From an uncultured Beijerinckiaceae bacterium (GTDB taxonomy: Bacteria; Pseudomonadota; Alphaproteobacteria; Rhizobiales; Beijerinckiaceae), in the NCBI GenBank assembly GCA_937863205.1, contig CALMGA010000148.1, positions 1-14,927 on the forward strand: 14,927 nucleotides of DNA. Reading direction: 5' to 3'. Both the position numbers and the translations under genes were made by a program. Below, piece after piece: positions 14,743 to 14,927 of the stretch. The first letter of the stretch is position 1. Every line of letters begins with the position of its first letter. The notes beneath the pieces are model-generated. The model did no database searches. It worked only from the letters and a program-made list of their open reading frames with translations, and was not told the DNA's origin.

Positions 14743-14927
14743 ATGAAAGGTCCAGCCCCCTCGGCACGGCACGGCGCGAGGCACGGCGCCGCCCACGTGC
14801 CCGCCACCCTCGCGCTGCTTCTCGCGGTCGCGGCATCGCTGTTTCCCTTGCTCTGTCCCGGACGGGCGGGAGAGGCGCGAGCCGCGGACGGGTCCGGAGC
14901 CGCGGACGGGTCCGGGCCGGTCGTGGA
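14743..14927 (+). CDS. N-terminus of an exported protein (3' end outside window)
   Basis: From the ATG at 14743 a frame runs to the window end. It begins with a basic n-region (MKGPAPSARHGARHGAAH), then a hydrophobic core ATLALLLAVAASLFPLLC, then GRAGEARAA, a plausible signal-peptidase site around EARA, followed by a low-complexity repeat ADGSGAADGSG. TGGAAG lies eight bases before the ATG. An in-frame ATG at 14704 would add 13 residues. The mature part visible is too short to classify. The core also contains a Cys (LLCPGRAG), but the context is not a clean lipobox. I infer secretion or membrane anchoring only. Confidence 0.6.
   Translation, partial: MKGPAPSARHGARHGAAHVPATLALLLAVAASLFPLLCPGRAGEARAADGSGAADGSGPVV
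14880..14915 (+). repeat. 18-base tandem duplication inside the exported-protein gene
   Basis: AGCCGCGGACGGGTCCGG occurs twice in a row (14880-14897 and 14898-14915), encoding a repeated Ala-Ala-Asp-Gly-Ser-Gly just after the predicted signal peptide. Confidence 0.9.

Noticed and set aside
14094..14796. Minus-strand open frames across the right intergenic area
   Set aside because: Arg/Ala/Ser-rich, antisense to the small ORF or to the signal-peptide gene, with no ribosome site.

Overview
This is a high-GC window (about 70% in the gene bodies I counted by hand). Its gene repertoire and intergenic repeat style fit an alphaproteobacterium, probably Rhodospirillales or Hyphomicrobiales; the sequence does not allow a finer placement. 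There are ten confident or fairly confident complete genes, three less certain ones (a DUF1097-like membrane protein, a 103-residue membrane protein and a 66-residue orphan), two genes cut by the window edges and one degraded pseudogene. No rRNA, tRNA, CRISPR array or insertion sequence was seen.

Left end (1-700): the tail of a Pro/Ala-rich protein on the + strand faces a frameshifted, 5'-truncated remnant of an aldo/keto reductase on the - strand. From 697 to 7062 lies a tightly packed minus-strand operon read from right to left: livH, livM, livG, livF (each overlapping the next by a few bases), livK, then a DmdB-like acyl-CoA ligase. It forms a complete branched-chain-amino-acid-type (HAAT) ABC importer followed by an enzyme that activates carboxylic acids. 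This suggests a carboxylate uptake-and-activation cassette, although the substrate cannot be read from the sequence. A divergent zinc-independent quinone-oxidoreductase-type dehydrogenase (7344-8342, +) starts on the other side of the intergenic region.

Middle (8343-12866): pnp (polynucleotide phosphorylase) and rpsO (ribosomal protein S15), both on the minus strand, are usually adjacent. Here about 1.86 kb separates them, holding a DUF1097-like membrane protein gene, a 180-bp island of only about 49% GC, a 13-bp tandem repeat and a likely intrinsic terminator. Structured palindromic elements lie just downstream of both pnp and rpsO and share an exact 16-nt core, so they look like copies of one dispersed intergenic repeat family. 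RNA-decay and ribosome genes are thus decorated with mobile-looking palindromes.

Right end (12867-14927): trmO (tRNA t6A37 methyltransferase) overlaps a small three-helix membrane protein gene, both on the minus strand. Beyond a spacer carrying several TTGACA repeats come a 66-residue orphan ORF on the + strand and the N-terminus of a secreted protein that runs off the window.

I did not find a clearly new multi-gene system. The most interesting material is non-coding: the paired palindromic elements at the pnp and rpsO 3' ends, the long inverted repeat that includes the rpsO stop codon, and the low-GC insertion that splits rpsO from pnp.
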